From Cognatundibacterium jejuense (lineage in GTDB: Bacteria; Pseudomonadota; Gammaproteobacteria; Burkholderiales; Burkholderiaceae_D): 64,000 bases of DNA. The notes beneath the pieces were generated by a model. That model saw only the letters and a list, made by a program, of their open reading frames with translations. It was not told where the DNA came from and ran no database searches. Location: the NCBI RefSeq assembly GCF_014284255.1, contig NZ_JACOFV010000001.1, positions 310,001 to 374,000 on the forward strand, in the 5' to 3' direction. How positions within the stretch are numbered: position 1 is the stretch's first letter; each line of letters starts with the position of its first letter. This document shows positions 46,020-54,636 of this stretch, one piece after another. The position numbers were made by a program, and so were the translations under genes.

Positions 46020-46442
46020 ATGAAAATACTTTCAAAAATTTCTTATAATAATATGGCCAGATGTTTATTGGCCATAGGCATGCTTAACGCCAGTGCAAAT
46101 GTACTCGCAGAAGATGGTAAGCAGGAGTTGGTTGAAATTGCGCAACTGGTTCATACACTCGATGAACGTTATCCTGCTGGTAGCATTCAAAGTAATGAAG
46201 TAGCAGAGATTGCCATCAAGGAAAGTCAGTCCGCAGAGGATCGTCTGGAAAACTGGTATGTGGTTTCGGAACATCACTGTTATAACACCTTCTTTGTGAA
46301 TGATTGCCTAAAGCGGATAAAGGTTGAACGAAGAGAATATTTGCCGACGCTGCAACGTATTTCTTTGGAGTCTCAGGCTTTGCAGCGTTTGCTCAAAGTG
46401 ATGGAGCGTGACCGCGAAACAGCCCAAAAACAAGCAAAGTAA
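46020..46442 (+). CDS. small exported protein, function unknown
   Basis: A 140-residue protein from ATG 46020, four bases after zapE. A signal peptide region (CLLAIGMLNASANVLA) ends near residue 31. The mature part is helical, with EAHHCYNTFFVNDCLKRIKVERREYLPTLQRI-type spacing, where two Cys lie eight residues apart in CYNTFFVNDC. This resembles a small Burkholderiales exported family found next to zapE. I can name no function. Possibly co-transcribed with zapE. Confidence 0.7.
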   Translation: MKILSKISYNNMARCLLAIGMLNASANVLAEDGKQELVEIAQLVHTLDERYPAGSIQSNEVAEIAIKESQSAEDRLENWYVVSEHHCYNTFFVNDCLKRIKVERREYLPTLQRISLESQALQRLLKVMERDRETAQKQAK

Positions 46443-46624
46443 TTGCAGATGTATAGACGGGGATTCCCAATAATCGATAAGTCATGTGACGCCGCATACA
46501 ATTTCGATACTCCGTCTAAATAAAAAGTTCGTTTTCTGTTTGGTCGATTTGCTATGTTGGTGAATCGAGACCCTCACCATGGAATGCGGCATAATATCGC
46601 TCTCCTCCTGTAAAGTTTTTTTTC

Positions 46625-47884
46625 ATGTCATTTTCTACCCTAGGGCTTTCGCCCGAAATCTTGCTCGCTATTGGTGGGCAACACTACTCTGATCCGACGC
46701 CTATTCAAAGTGCGGCGATTCCACATATCCTCCAAGGGCATGACGTTATTGCTGAAGCGCAAACTGGTTCTGGTAAGACGTTAGCGTTTTGTGCTCCGTT
46801 GGTACAGTCTTTGAAGAAATCGGTACGGCCGAGAGTGATTCAGTATTTGATTTTGGTGCCAACCAGAGATTTGGCGACACAAGTTGCGATGACTCTGGAA
46901 GCCTTAACTAAAAATACAACGCCTTCTATTAAATTAGCGGTCTTGTTTGGTGGCGTATCAATTAATCCGCAAATGCTGCATTTGCGTGGTGGTGCAGATA
47001 TTGTGATTGCGACACCAGGGCGCTTACTTGATTTAATCGATCATAATGCGCTGTCATTGTCTTTCGTCCGCTCCTTGGTGTTGGATGAGGCGGATCGTTT
47101 ATTGGAATTGGGTTTTGCAGAAGAGTTGCAACGTATATTAAATCTGTTACCCGTCGCACGCCAGAATCTCTTATTCTCAGCCACATTTGCGCCACTACTG
47201 AACGAGTTGGCGACAAAACTATGTCAATCGCCGGTACGTATTCAGGTTCCGGCAACAGAAACGGCTAAGCCTGATATTCTTCAGCGAGCAATTTCGGTGG
47301 ATGCGTCGCGTCGCACGCAGTTGCTACGACATTTGATTAAGATGGAAGGCTGGAAAAGGGTGTTGGTATTTGTGGCGACTAAATACTCTGCGGAGTTAAT
47401 CGCGACCAAATTACGAAGATTAGATATTTCTGCCGAGCCGTTTCATGGTGAATTGAGTCAAGGTAAGCGAACGCAGGTGTTGGCCGATTTTAAGGCGTCC
47501 CGAGTTAAAGTAGTGGTTGCAACGGACGTTGCTGCGAGGGGTATTGATATCGAAGACTTACCGGTGGTCGTCAATTTTGACTTGCCACGATCCAGTGACG
47601 ATTACACGCATAGAATAGGGCGCACAGGACGGGCTGGCGCAAGTGGCTTGGCATTGAGCTTCGTTACTGCTGATTCTCATTCACAATTTTCTTTGATCGG
47701 GCGTAAGCAGGGAGTGGATGTCAGGCTGGAATCGATTCCTGGTTTTGAGGCGCTGGAGTTGCCGATAAAGGCGGCGAAGATTTCGGATGTGAACGGCGGC
47801 GTCAAAGGCCTTCGCCCGAGCAAAAAGGATAAGCTGAGGGCTCTCGCTGCGCAACAGAGCATGTCGACGGGCAAAGAGGAGTAA
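46625..47884 (+). CDS. DEAD-box RNA helicase (RhlE-like)
   Basis: ATP-dependent RNA helicase of 419 residues. Q motif FSTLGLSPEILLAIGGQHYSDPTPIQ, Walker A AEAQTGSGKT, VPTRDLATQ, VLDEADRLLELGF (DEAD), LLFSATF, then FHGELSQGKRTQVLADF, VVATDVAARGIDIEDLPVVVNFDLP and HRIGRTGRAG. A short basic tail (SKKDKLRALAAQQ) ends the chain. It is an RhlE/RhlB-type protein for RNA unwinding and decay or ribosome assembly. It stands alone. Confidence 0.94.
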   Translation: MSFSTLGLSPEILLAIGGQHYSDPTPIQSAAIPHILQGHDVIAEAQTGSGKTLAFCAPLVQSLKKSVRPRVIQYLILVPTRDLATQVAMTLEALTKNTTPSIKLAVLFGGVSINPQMLHLRGGADIVIATPGRLLDLIDHNALSLSFVRSLVLDEADRLLELGFAEELQRILNLLPVARQNLLFSATFAPLLNELATKLCQSPVRIQVPATETAKPDILQRAISVDASRRTQLLRHLIKMEGWKRVLVFVATKYSAELIATKLRRLDISAEPFHGELSQGKRTQVLADFKASRVKVVVATDVAARGIDIEDLPVVVNFDLPRSSDDYTHRIGRTGRAGASGLALSFVTADSHSQFSLIGRKQGVDVRLESIPGFEALELPIKAAKISDVNGGVKGLRPSKKDKLRALAAQQSMSTGKEE

Positions 47885-47920
47885 ACACCGCTGGCCTTGG
47901 TGGGTTTTGGCGCCCGGGAA

Positions 47921-48835
47921 TTAATCCATTTCGGCTAAAGTTTGATGCACGAACGCGGATAAAATTAGTTTCGCTTGCGGTGTCACTTCGACGAATTCAA
48001 ACCCATGGCGAAACTCAGCGCTGTTCTCCGTTGGAGCAATTGAGCGGAGTATCGTTTTTAAGGTTAAGTATTCGTCGGTTCCGGCGGCATTAACTTTGAA
48101 TTTGATGATGCCAATGTCGCCTTTTTTTCCCAGCTGTTTTTTAATAATGCCGGAAGTCCCACCCATGCTCAGATCGCCTAACGTGGCAGCAGCTGTTTGT
48201 TCGGGATCGCCAATTGTCACCGATGCGATGATTTTCACGGTTGCGCGTGCGCCCTGACGTATTGTGGTTGCTCTGACTTGTTTGGGGTAGCTCAGATGTA
48301 AATAATCGTGTGGCGAATACACATATTTCACTAGGGATGCCGTAAATGCATAGGCTTTTTTGCCTGGAAATGCACGAATAATAAAGGTTTGACCTTCGCG
48401 TATTATGACTGCCTGACCATGAGCCATTGGTGCAGTCACCATTAAAGATTTACCTTTGACGTAGCCTATCAGTCTTACTGTGTAGCGGGTTGCAGCCTGA
48501 TCATGGGTTTGTAAGTAAAAAACTTCGCCAACCGTCCAACGTACACTATCTAGCTCAATGACTGATTCTTTATTGAGTTCCTCTGGTGCTTTTTGTTGGG
48601 TAACTTCTTGCGCCGGTTTTTCTGGCACAACGACTTTGGAGGGAATGCTGTCCCAAAGTTTATCCGCTTCACAGTAGCCAACTTCCATCAGATGATTGAG
48701 TTGTTGTTGGTCTTCAACGTGGACGCCAGCATCAAATAATACCTTCCCATCCTGATTATATATTGTCCAATCGATGGTTTGCCCGACGCTGATTTCTGCA
48801 TGCTTAAGAGGCATTAATCCGTGCACTTCACCCAT
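47921..48835 (-). CDS. YcgR-like PilZ domain protein
   Basis: Probable c-di-GMP receptor of 304 residues. The C-terminal PilZ domain (about 185-300) has the RxxxR ligand motif RQGARATVK followed by LGDLSMGGTSG (D/NxSxxG). The central part (about 100-180) fits a YcgR_2/PilZN-type N-domain: FYLQTHDQAATRYTVRLIGYVKGKSLMVTAP. The first 90 residues are less typical, with an acidic/Pro linker near 70-90. YcgR-type proteins act as flagellar brakes, so this links to the HD-GYP enzyme at 8163. It ends 37 bases from the convergent DEAD-box gene. Confidence 0.85.
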   Translation of the reverse strand: MGEVHGLMPLKHAEISVGQTIDWTIYNQDGKVLFDAGVHVEDQQQLNHLMEVGYCEADKLWDSIPSKVVVPEKPAQEVTQQKAPEELNKESVIELDSVRWTVGEVFYLQTHDQAATRYTVRLIGYVKGKSLMVTAPMAHGQAVIIREGQTFIIRAFPGKKAYAFTASLVKYVYSPHDYLHLSYPKQVRATTIRQGARATVKIIASVTIGDPEQTAAATLGDLSMGGTSGIIKKQLGKKGDIGIIKFKVNAAGTDEYLTLKTILRSIAPTENSAEFRHGFEFVEVTPQAKLILSAFVHQTLAEMD

Positions 48836-48973
48836 TTTTTATTTCCATTTTTTATGTGTGAGATATTTTTGTTCTGAGTGGATATTACTCCAAAATGACG
48901 CAAAATTAACAAAGTCTACATTGTCTATGTTTTTGAATAATAGATTATGTGGATTTTTCTTGCTGGTTAAAAT

Positions 48974-49012
48974 AAAAAAGACCTTAAAACTTTTTGTTTT
49001 CAGGTCTTTTTT
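48974..49012. terminator. bidirectional terminator after the decarboxylase gene
   Basis: A 17-bp stem with one mismatch (48974-48990 and 48996-49012) around TTTTT, ending in A6 on one side and T6 on the other. It lies 30 bases downstream of the decarboxylase stop on the minus strand, and upstream of the PilZ gene. Confidence 0.88.
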
Positions 49013-49041
49013 GCAACACTAAATCGCCATGGCGAACATAT

Positions 49042-51312
49042 TTATTTATTATTTGCTGCGGTTGCCTTTACGCAATCGACAAAATATCCGCGTTTGCCAT
49101 CCACTTCAGCCTTGACCAAGCCATGGCAGTCAGTTTCAAAGCCAGGGAATTTCTCATTGAAATCGCGCACAAAACGCAAGTAGTCAACAATGGTACGGTT
49201 GAAGCGTTCGCCAGGAATCAAGAGTGGAATACCTGGTGGGTATGGCGTCAACAAGATCGCAGTAACGCGTCCCTCTAATTCATCGATTGAAACACGTTCA
49301 ATTTCACGGTGCGCCATCATCGCAAAAGCATCTGATGGCTTCATTGCTGGTTGCATGTCAGATAAATACATCTCGGTCGTCAGGCGTGCAACATCGTGGC
49401 CTTTGTAGGCTTCATGGATGCCTTGGCACAAGTCTTTCAAGCCAGCACCTTCATAGCGCGGATTGGCCGCTGCAAACTCAGGCAAAATGCGCCAGATTGG
49501 TTGATTTTTGTCGTAGTCATCTTTGAACTGCTGAAGCGCAGTCAACAAAGTATTCCAGCGACCTTTAGTGATGCCAATCGTGAACATGATGAAGAATGAG
49601 TATAGACCGCATTTTTCGACAATAACGCCGTGTTCCGCCAGATATTTAGTAACGATCGATGCGGGAATGCCAGTTTCGCCAAATTTACCTTCGAGTGACA
49701 AGCCTGGAGTCACGATGGTGGCTTTGATCGGGTCGAGCATGTTGAAGCCAGCGGCTAATTTGCCAAAACCATGCCAATCGTCTTCGGCACGAATAATCCA
49801 GTCTTCGCGGGAGCCAATGCCGTCTTCTGCAAATTCTTCAGGACCCCAGACCTGGAACCACCAATCTTTACCCCATTCCTGGTCGACTTTACGCATCGCA
49901 CGACGGAAATCCAAGGCTTCCAGAATCGATTCTTCAACCAACGCAGTGCCGCCGGGTGCTTCCATCATGGCGGCAGCGACGTCGCAAGAAGCGATAATCG
50001 AGTATTGTGGTGACGTTGAGGTGTGCATCAGATACGCTTCATTGAAGCTATCTTTATCGAGTTTGCGTGTTTCTGATTCACGCACTAAAATTTGCGATGC
50101 TTGAGAAATGCCTGCCAACAACTTGTGGGTTGATTGGGTAGAGAAAATCATCGACTCTTTTGCACGTGGACGGTCTTTGCCGATAGCGTGCATATCTTTG
50201 TAGAAGTCATGGAACGTTGCATGTGGCAACCATGCTTCATCAAAATGTAAAGTGTCGATTTGACCATCTAGCAAATCCTTTAATACTTCGACGTTGTACA
50301 AAACACCGTCGTAAGTGGACTGTGTGATCGTTAAAATGCGTGGCTTTTTATTTTTTGCTTCGCGAGCAAATGGATTGGCTTCAATTTTCCTTTGAATGCT
50401 CTCCATGCTGAATTCTTCCAGCGGGATAGGGCCAATAATGCCGAGATGATTACGTGTCGGCATCAGAAATACCGGAATCGCTCCACACATGATAATTGAG
50501 TGCAGAATCGATTTGTGGCAATTGCGGTCAACGACTACGATGTCGCCAGGAGCAACAGTAGAGTGCCACACCATCTTGTTTGAAGTGGACGTGCCGTTGG
50601 TTACGAAGTAGCAATGATCGGCATTAAAAATACGTGCAGCATTGCGCTCTGAAGCGGCGACAGGGCCAGTGTGATCCAGTAATTGACCGAGTTCTTCTAC
50701 CGCGTTACAAACGTCAGCACGCAGCATGTTTTCACCAAAAAATTGGTGGAACATCTGACCGATTGGTGACTTCAGGAATGCGACTCCACCTGAGTGTCCA
50801 GGGCAGTGCCAAGAGTAAGAGCCATCATTCGCGTAATGAACCAGAGCCCGGAAAAATGGTGGTGCGAGACCATCCAGGTATGCACGCGCTTCACGGATGA
50901 TATGGCGGGCCACGAATTCTGGCGTATCTTCAAACATATGAATGAAGCCATGCAGTTCCCGCAAAATATCATTTGGGATGTGGCGTGAAGTACGGGTTTC
51001 GCCGTACAGATAAATAGGAATGTCCGCATTTTTATAGCGAATTTCTTCCACAAAAGCGCGTAATGATTTTAGAGCGTAATCTGTCTCTTCGGATGTGCCG
51101 GCACCAAACTCTTCATCGTCGATGGATAAAATAAATGCAGACGCACGTGATTGTTGTTGGGCAAATTGCGATAAATCGCCGTAGCTGGTAACGCCCAGAA
51201 CTTCCATACCTTCGGTTTCGATGGCATCAGCCAGCGCACGAATGCCCAGGCCGGAAGTGTTTTCTGAGCGGAAATCTTCGTCAATGATGACGATGGGGAA
51301 GCGGAATTTCAT
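49042..51312 (-). CDS. Orn/Lys/Arg decarboxylase, fold type I
   Basis: PLP-dependent decarboxylase of 756 residues. I chose ATG 51312 (MKFRFPIVIID), with GGAG six bases before; a longer frame to 51423 has no ribosome site. The N-terminal wing domain (about 1-130) resembles a response-regulator fold. The catalytic core has SWHCPGHSGGVAFLKSPIG, GTSTSNKMV, LHFDEAWLPHATFH (PLP Asp) and STQSTHKLLAGISQASQI with the Schiff-base Lys. The C-terminal domain has ILLTPYPPGIPLLIPGER. Substrate could be lysine, arginine or ornithine: the sequence alone does not decide. It makes a polyamine or consumes acid. Confidence 0.93.
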   Translation of the reverse strand: MKFRFPIVIIDEDFRSENTSGLGIRALADAIETEGMEVLGVTSYGDLSQFAQQQSRASAFILSIDDEEFGAGTSEETDYALKSLRAFVEEIRYKNADIPIYLYGETRTSRHIPNDILRELHGFIHMFEDTPEFVARHIIREARAYLDGLAPPFFRALVHYANDGSYSWHCPGHSGGVAFLKSPIGQMFHQFFGENMLRADVCNAVEELGQLLDHTGPVAASERNAARIFNADHCYFVTNGTSTSNKMVWHSTVAPGDIVVVDRNCHKSILHSIIMCGAIPVFLMPTRNHLGIIGPIPLEEFSMESIQRKIEANPFAREAKNKKPRILTITQSTYDGVLYNVEVLKDLLDGQIDTLHFDEAWLPHATFHDFYKDMHAIGKDRPRAKESMIFSTQSTHKLLAGISQASQILVRESETRKLDKDSFNEAYLMHTSTSPQYSIIASCDVAAAMMEAPGGTALVEESILEALDFRRAMRKVDQEWGKDWWFQVWGPEEFAEDGIGSREDWIIRAEDDWHGFGKLAAGFNMLDPIKATIVTPGLSLEGKFGETGIPASIVTKYLAEHGVIVEKCGLYSFFIMFTIGITKGRWNTLLTALQQFKDDYDKNQPIWRILPEFAAANPRYEGAGLKDLCQGIHEAYKGHDVARLTTEMYLSDMQPAMKPSDAFAMMAHREIERVSIDELEGRVTAILLTPYPPGIPLLIPGERFNRTIVDYLRFVRDFNEKFPGFETDCHGLVKAEVDGKRGYFVDCVKATAANNK

Positions 51313-51692
51313 GGTGGTCTCCAAAAGACTTGGTACGGGGGAGACGCCTGGGCAAGTTAAATCAACCGCTTGCGCGCCGAAAAATTCAAAATAGAGTTTG
51401 CGTGAAATCGTCCTTGACGACATTTACGCCCGTCCTAAAAGTACCGAATTCTCTCAGATAAGTAGTAGCTTATGTGAAAAAATTGGTCATTTTTTTCATT
51501 CGGGACGCAATTTCATGTGAATGTCATGAAGTGAACAATCTCATCGTATGTTGCATCGCAAAATCTAAATTCAAGCAAATTTTATTTTGTTTGGAAATTA
51601 AACGTTTCTGTACGTCAAAATAAAAATGAGCGCAGGATGCGCTCATTTTTATTGGAGTAAGGACTAAAGTCTGACTATATTTTTATCCTGCA
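51313..51692. other. promoter region of the decarboxylase and downstream of MipA gene
   Basis: A 380-base gene-free gap. Its right part contains the perfect terminator at 51622-51650. Its left part presumably holds the decarboxylase promoter. I see no riboswitch or gene. Confidence 0.5.
51622..51650 (-). terminator. bidirectional terminator of the thyA operon
   Basis: AAAAATGAGCGC and GCGCTCATTTTT pair perfectly over 12 bp around AGGAT. On the minus strand it lies 43 bases downstream of the MipA-like gene and ends in T5. Confidence 0.9.
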
Positions 51693-52481
51693 TCAGAAAC
51701 GATAACTCGCTGCTGAAAAAACTGTTACCGGTGTCTTTTGAAATACAAACGGGCTCTTAGTTACTTCAGATGAATACCGGCTGACCGAGGCGCCTGTTGT
51801 TAAGGACCAGTTGGCATCGATAGTCCAGTGCCAACTGGTGCTTAATTTCACATCAGTCAGGCCTGAGCTCGGCATGTATGGTAAGTAGCCGCTGTTGAAA
51901 GACTGTTGATCGTTAACGCCAAAATAGGACTGCATGTATGAAGCATTAGCCCAATTTGCTCTGATCGTTGCTGTTAACCGGTGTTGGTCGCTGATAGCTG
52001 TCGTGACGCGAGCTCCCAAACTGGTTTGCAAACCATTGTGATTTGTGCCGGAGCCATAGCGGATAGATGAAAGCAGGGAATAGTTTTGATTGATGTTGTA
52101 GTTAAGAAATGCGCCAGGTTCAATAGTGGTATCCACATCACCTAAACCTTGTAGCTTGGACGAAGATGACTCGTCCCGTGCTGGTTCTACACCCAATCGC
52201 AAGCCATACTGAATGGTAGGATCTTTGGAAAAGTTATAACCCAAGCCATTAATGCTGCTGAAAAACGCTCCATTTTTCCATTGTGCATCCAGCCAAGGAT
52301 AGACTTTTGCTTTACGCTCGTCAGAGCCGGCATATTTTGGTGTAAACAGTACAATGCCACCTAAAGAAAAATTAACGTCTTTCGGCAGATAGAATTCAGG
52401 AATAGTTTGCACAAATTCAGACGTTTGCGCAAACGAGTTGCAACTGCATGCGACTAGGATAAGTCCTAAAAGCTTTTTCAT
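51693..52481 (-). CDS. MipA/OmpV family outer-membrane protein
   Basis: Beta-barrel of 262 residues. A signal peptide (about 1-18, ends NSFAQ) is followed by repeated amphipathic strands with GGIVLFTPKYAGSDERKAKVYPWLDAQWKNG, the usual start of the MipA/OmpV fold, and the C-terminal Tyr-Arg-Phe that closes outer-membrane barrels. Members are thought to scaffold murein enzymes or act as porins. It is the last gene of thyA-folA-DUF4337-MipA, 20 bases after DUF4337. Confidence 0.85.
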   Translation of the reverse strand: MKKLLGLILVACSCNSFAQTSEFVQTIPEFYLPKDVNFSLGGIVLFTPKYAGSDERKAKVYPWLDAQWKNGAFFSSINGLGYNFSKDPTIQYGLRLGVEPARDESSSSKLQGLGDVDTTIEPGAFLNYNINQNYSLLSSIRYGSGTNHNGLQTSLGARVTTAISDQHRLTATIRANWANASYMQSYFGVNDQQSFNSGYLPYMPSSGLTDVKLSTSWHWTIDANWSLTTGASVSRYSSEVTKSPFVFQKTPVTVFSAASYRF

Positions 52482-52501
52482 TTTGATTTCTCTTTCTTAT
52501 T

Positions 52502-53074
52502 TTAAATATGAAACCAAGCAAGTGAAGCCAATATTACACCAACACCTGCAACACCGTAAGAGGCGAAGTTCAGCCATTTTTTCTTGGTGAGTAGGGTGAT
52601 CGCTGCAAGCGATATTGCTATCTGCACGGCTGTCATCGCTTGAGCCCAGCGATGGTGTTGGTGCAGTTCTAATTCAGAGGCTTCTTCCCATTTGCTTGAT
52701 TCAGCTTCTAACTCTTCCGCTTTTTTCTTGATTTCTTCTTTTTCGGACTTGTAGCGTGCGACCTCTGTTTTATATTTTTCGGCATCCGTGCCAGGCAAGC
52801 TTATTGCTAACTCAGCCAGATTTTGCTTGTTGGACTTGGATTGGTAAAAATTCCACTGATTTGATGCTTCCGTTTTTTTAATCGCAGCTTCATTTTTGTA
52901 CATCGCAGCATTGTTTTGTGTAGCACCACCTTCATAACCGAATAAAGCGCCAATTGTTGCCAATATTGCTGTCATTACAGCAATGCGGCTGGCAAATTGG
53001 TCGTTACCATGCGCTGCTGCATGTTCAACTTCGTGATCGTGCGGACCGTGTACGTGAAATTCATCGCTAGACAT
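52502..53074 (-). CDS. DUF4337 family membrane protein
   Basis: A 190-residue protein. The His-rich N-terminus (HVHGPHDHEVEHAAAH) is followed by a membrane segment near 30-50 and a charged helical middle (EVARYKSEKEEIKKKAEELEAESSKWEEASELE), then a second membrane region at 140-188. This agrees with DUF4337. Function is unknown in the family. It starts seven bases after the folA stop and runs into the MipA-like gene. Confidence 0.85.
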   Translation of the reverse strand: MSSDEFHVHGPHDHEVEHAAAHGNDQFASRIAVMTAILATIGALFGYEGGATQNNAAMYKNEAAIKKTEASNQWNFYQSKSNKQNLAELAISLPGTDAEKYKTEVARYKSEKEEIKKKAEELEAESSKWEEASELELHQHHRWAQAMTAVQIAISLAAITLLTKKKWLNFASYGVAGVGVILASLAWFHI

Positions 53075-53081
53075 AAAAATC

Positions 53082-53564
53082 CTAAATTTTCTTATAAGTT
53101 ACAAATGCGTAATGCAAATTTTGTGCTTCTGAATAATGTTTTTCTCTTGCAACTTCTTGCCAGTATTTTGTGTCGATCGCCGGGAAAAAAGCGTCACATG
53201 GATATTCCTGATCAATTTCCGTCACGAGCAAACTATCTGCCATGGTCATCGCTTGCAGATAAATCTGTGCGCCACCAATAATAAATGCGTCCTCGTTTTT
53301 CACTACAGACTGCGCTTGCTCCAAAGAGTTCACTATCTCAATGCCGTCATGATGCCATTCCGGATTTCTGGTGATGACAATATTACGTCTGTTCGGCAAT
53401 GGTCGCCCGATAGACTCATAGGTATTTCTGCCCATAATGATTGGGTGACCACTAGTGCTCTTTTTGAAGTGAGCGAGATCCTCTGGTAAGTGCCAGGGAA
53501 GGCTATTGTTGATACCTATGCCTCGTTGTTTATCTATGGCAACGATAATACTTAATGATGTCAT
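53082..53564 (-). CDS. folA: dihydrofolate reductase
   Basis: Converts dihydrofolate to tetrahydrofolate with NADPH, 160 residues. Visible are IVAIDKQRGIGINNSLPWHLPEDLAHFKKST (Met20-loop and folate Asp/Glu region), PIIMGRNTYESIGRPLPNRRNIVITRN, and FIIGGAQIYLQAM (NADPH). It is encoded 18 bases after thyA, the usual thyA-folA operon for dTMP and folate turnover. Confidence 0.97.
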   Translation of the reverse strand: MTSLSIIVAIDKQRGIGINNSLPWHLPEDLAHFKKSTSGHPIIMGRNTYESIGRPLPNRRNIVITRNPEWHHDGIEIVNSLEQAQSVVKNEDAFIIGGAQIYLQAMTMADSLLVTEIDQEYPCDAFFPAIDTKYWQEVAREKHYSEAQNLHYAFVTYKKI

Positions 53565-53582
53565 TGTAGTGAATTCCTTGTA

Positions 53583-54377
53583 TCAAACTGCAACAGGTGC
53601 CTTGATATGAGGATGGAATTCGTAGTTGCTAAATTCAAAATCATCAAATTGGTAATCGAATAAACTTGCCGGCTGACGTTTGATGACGAGTTTCGGCAAA
53701 GGGAATGGTTTGCGCGCCAACTGCTCTGCAACTTGTTCCATGTGATTTGAGTATAAATGACAATCGCCGCCAGTCCAGATGAACTCGCCAACCCCTAGGC
53801 CGGTCTGTTGGGCGATCATATGTGTCAGTAAGGCATACGACGCAATATTGAAAGGCACGCCAAGAAAGATATCGGCACTACGTTGATAGAGCTGACAAGA
53901 AAGTTTTCCATCCGCGACATAGAACTGAAACAAAGCGTGACATGGTGGCAGCTTCATTTGTGGAATATCTGCGACATTCCAGGCTGAAACGATTAAGCGT
54001 CGTGAATCAGGATTCGACTTAATTTGATCGATTAATTGGGTGATCTGATCGATGTGTTTCCCGTCTGGGGTAGGCCAGTTCCGCCATTGGGATCCATAAA
54101 CTGGTCCCAGATCACCATTTTCATCCGCCCAGTCATCCCAGATAGATACGCCGTTATCTTTCAGATACTTGATATTGGTTGAGCCAGCTAAAAACCAGAT
54201 CAATTCGTGAACGATGGACTTTAAGTGCAATTTCTTGGTGGTGACCAGAGGAAAACCCTCGTTAAGGTCAAAACGCATCTGGTATCCAAAAACGGATACC
54301 GTGCCAGTGCCAGTACGGTCAGTTTTTTTTGTCCCGTGTTCTTGGACGTGACGCATAAAGTCGAGGTATTGGCGCAT
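53583..54377 (-). CDS. thyA: thymidylate synthase
   Basis: Methylates dUMP to dTMP with methylene-tetrahydrofolate, 264 residues like E. coli Thy[20 protein letters not shown] and [32 protein letters not shown], with the active Cys near 146 and its Arg, are canonical. It opens a four-gene minus-strand operon thyA-folA-DUF4337-MipA. Confidence 0.98.
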   Translation of the reverse strand: MRQYLDFMRHVQEHGTKKTDRTGTGTVSVFGYQMRFDLNEGFPLVTTKKLHLKSIVHELIWFLAGSTNIKYLKDNGVSIWDDWADENGDLGPVYGSQWRNWPTPDGKHIDQITQLIDQIKSNPDSRRLIVSAWNVADIPQMKLPPCHALFQFYVADGKLSCQLYQRSADIFLGVPFNIASYALLTHMIAQQTGLGVGEFIWTGGDCHLYSNHMEQVAEQLARKPFPLPKLVIKRQPASLFDYQFDDFEFSNYEFHPHIKAPVAV

Positions 54378-54636
54378 GGTGAATGAGGTATTGAAGATGT
54401 TGCAAAAGAAAAGAGGCGTTAGTATACCTTATGCACGTCTTTCATCTAATTCTATCGGTCATAAAAACCACGACTTTTGGATCTTTTTTTTGCAGTGCGC
54501 AAAAAAGTTCATGATGTATTTTACGCATTTGGTAATTCAATCGACGGGACTTTAAGCTGTTCTTCCTGCTAGCAAGGGACGTATTTTCTTTTTTCTATTT
54601 CCTCTGGCTGCAAACATGATGACGTTTTGAGTCTAA

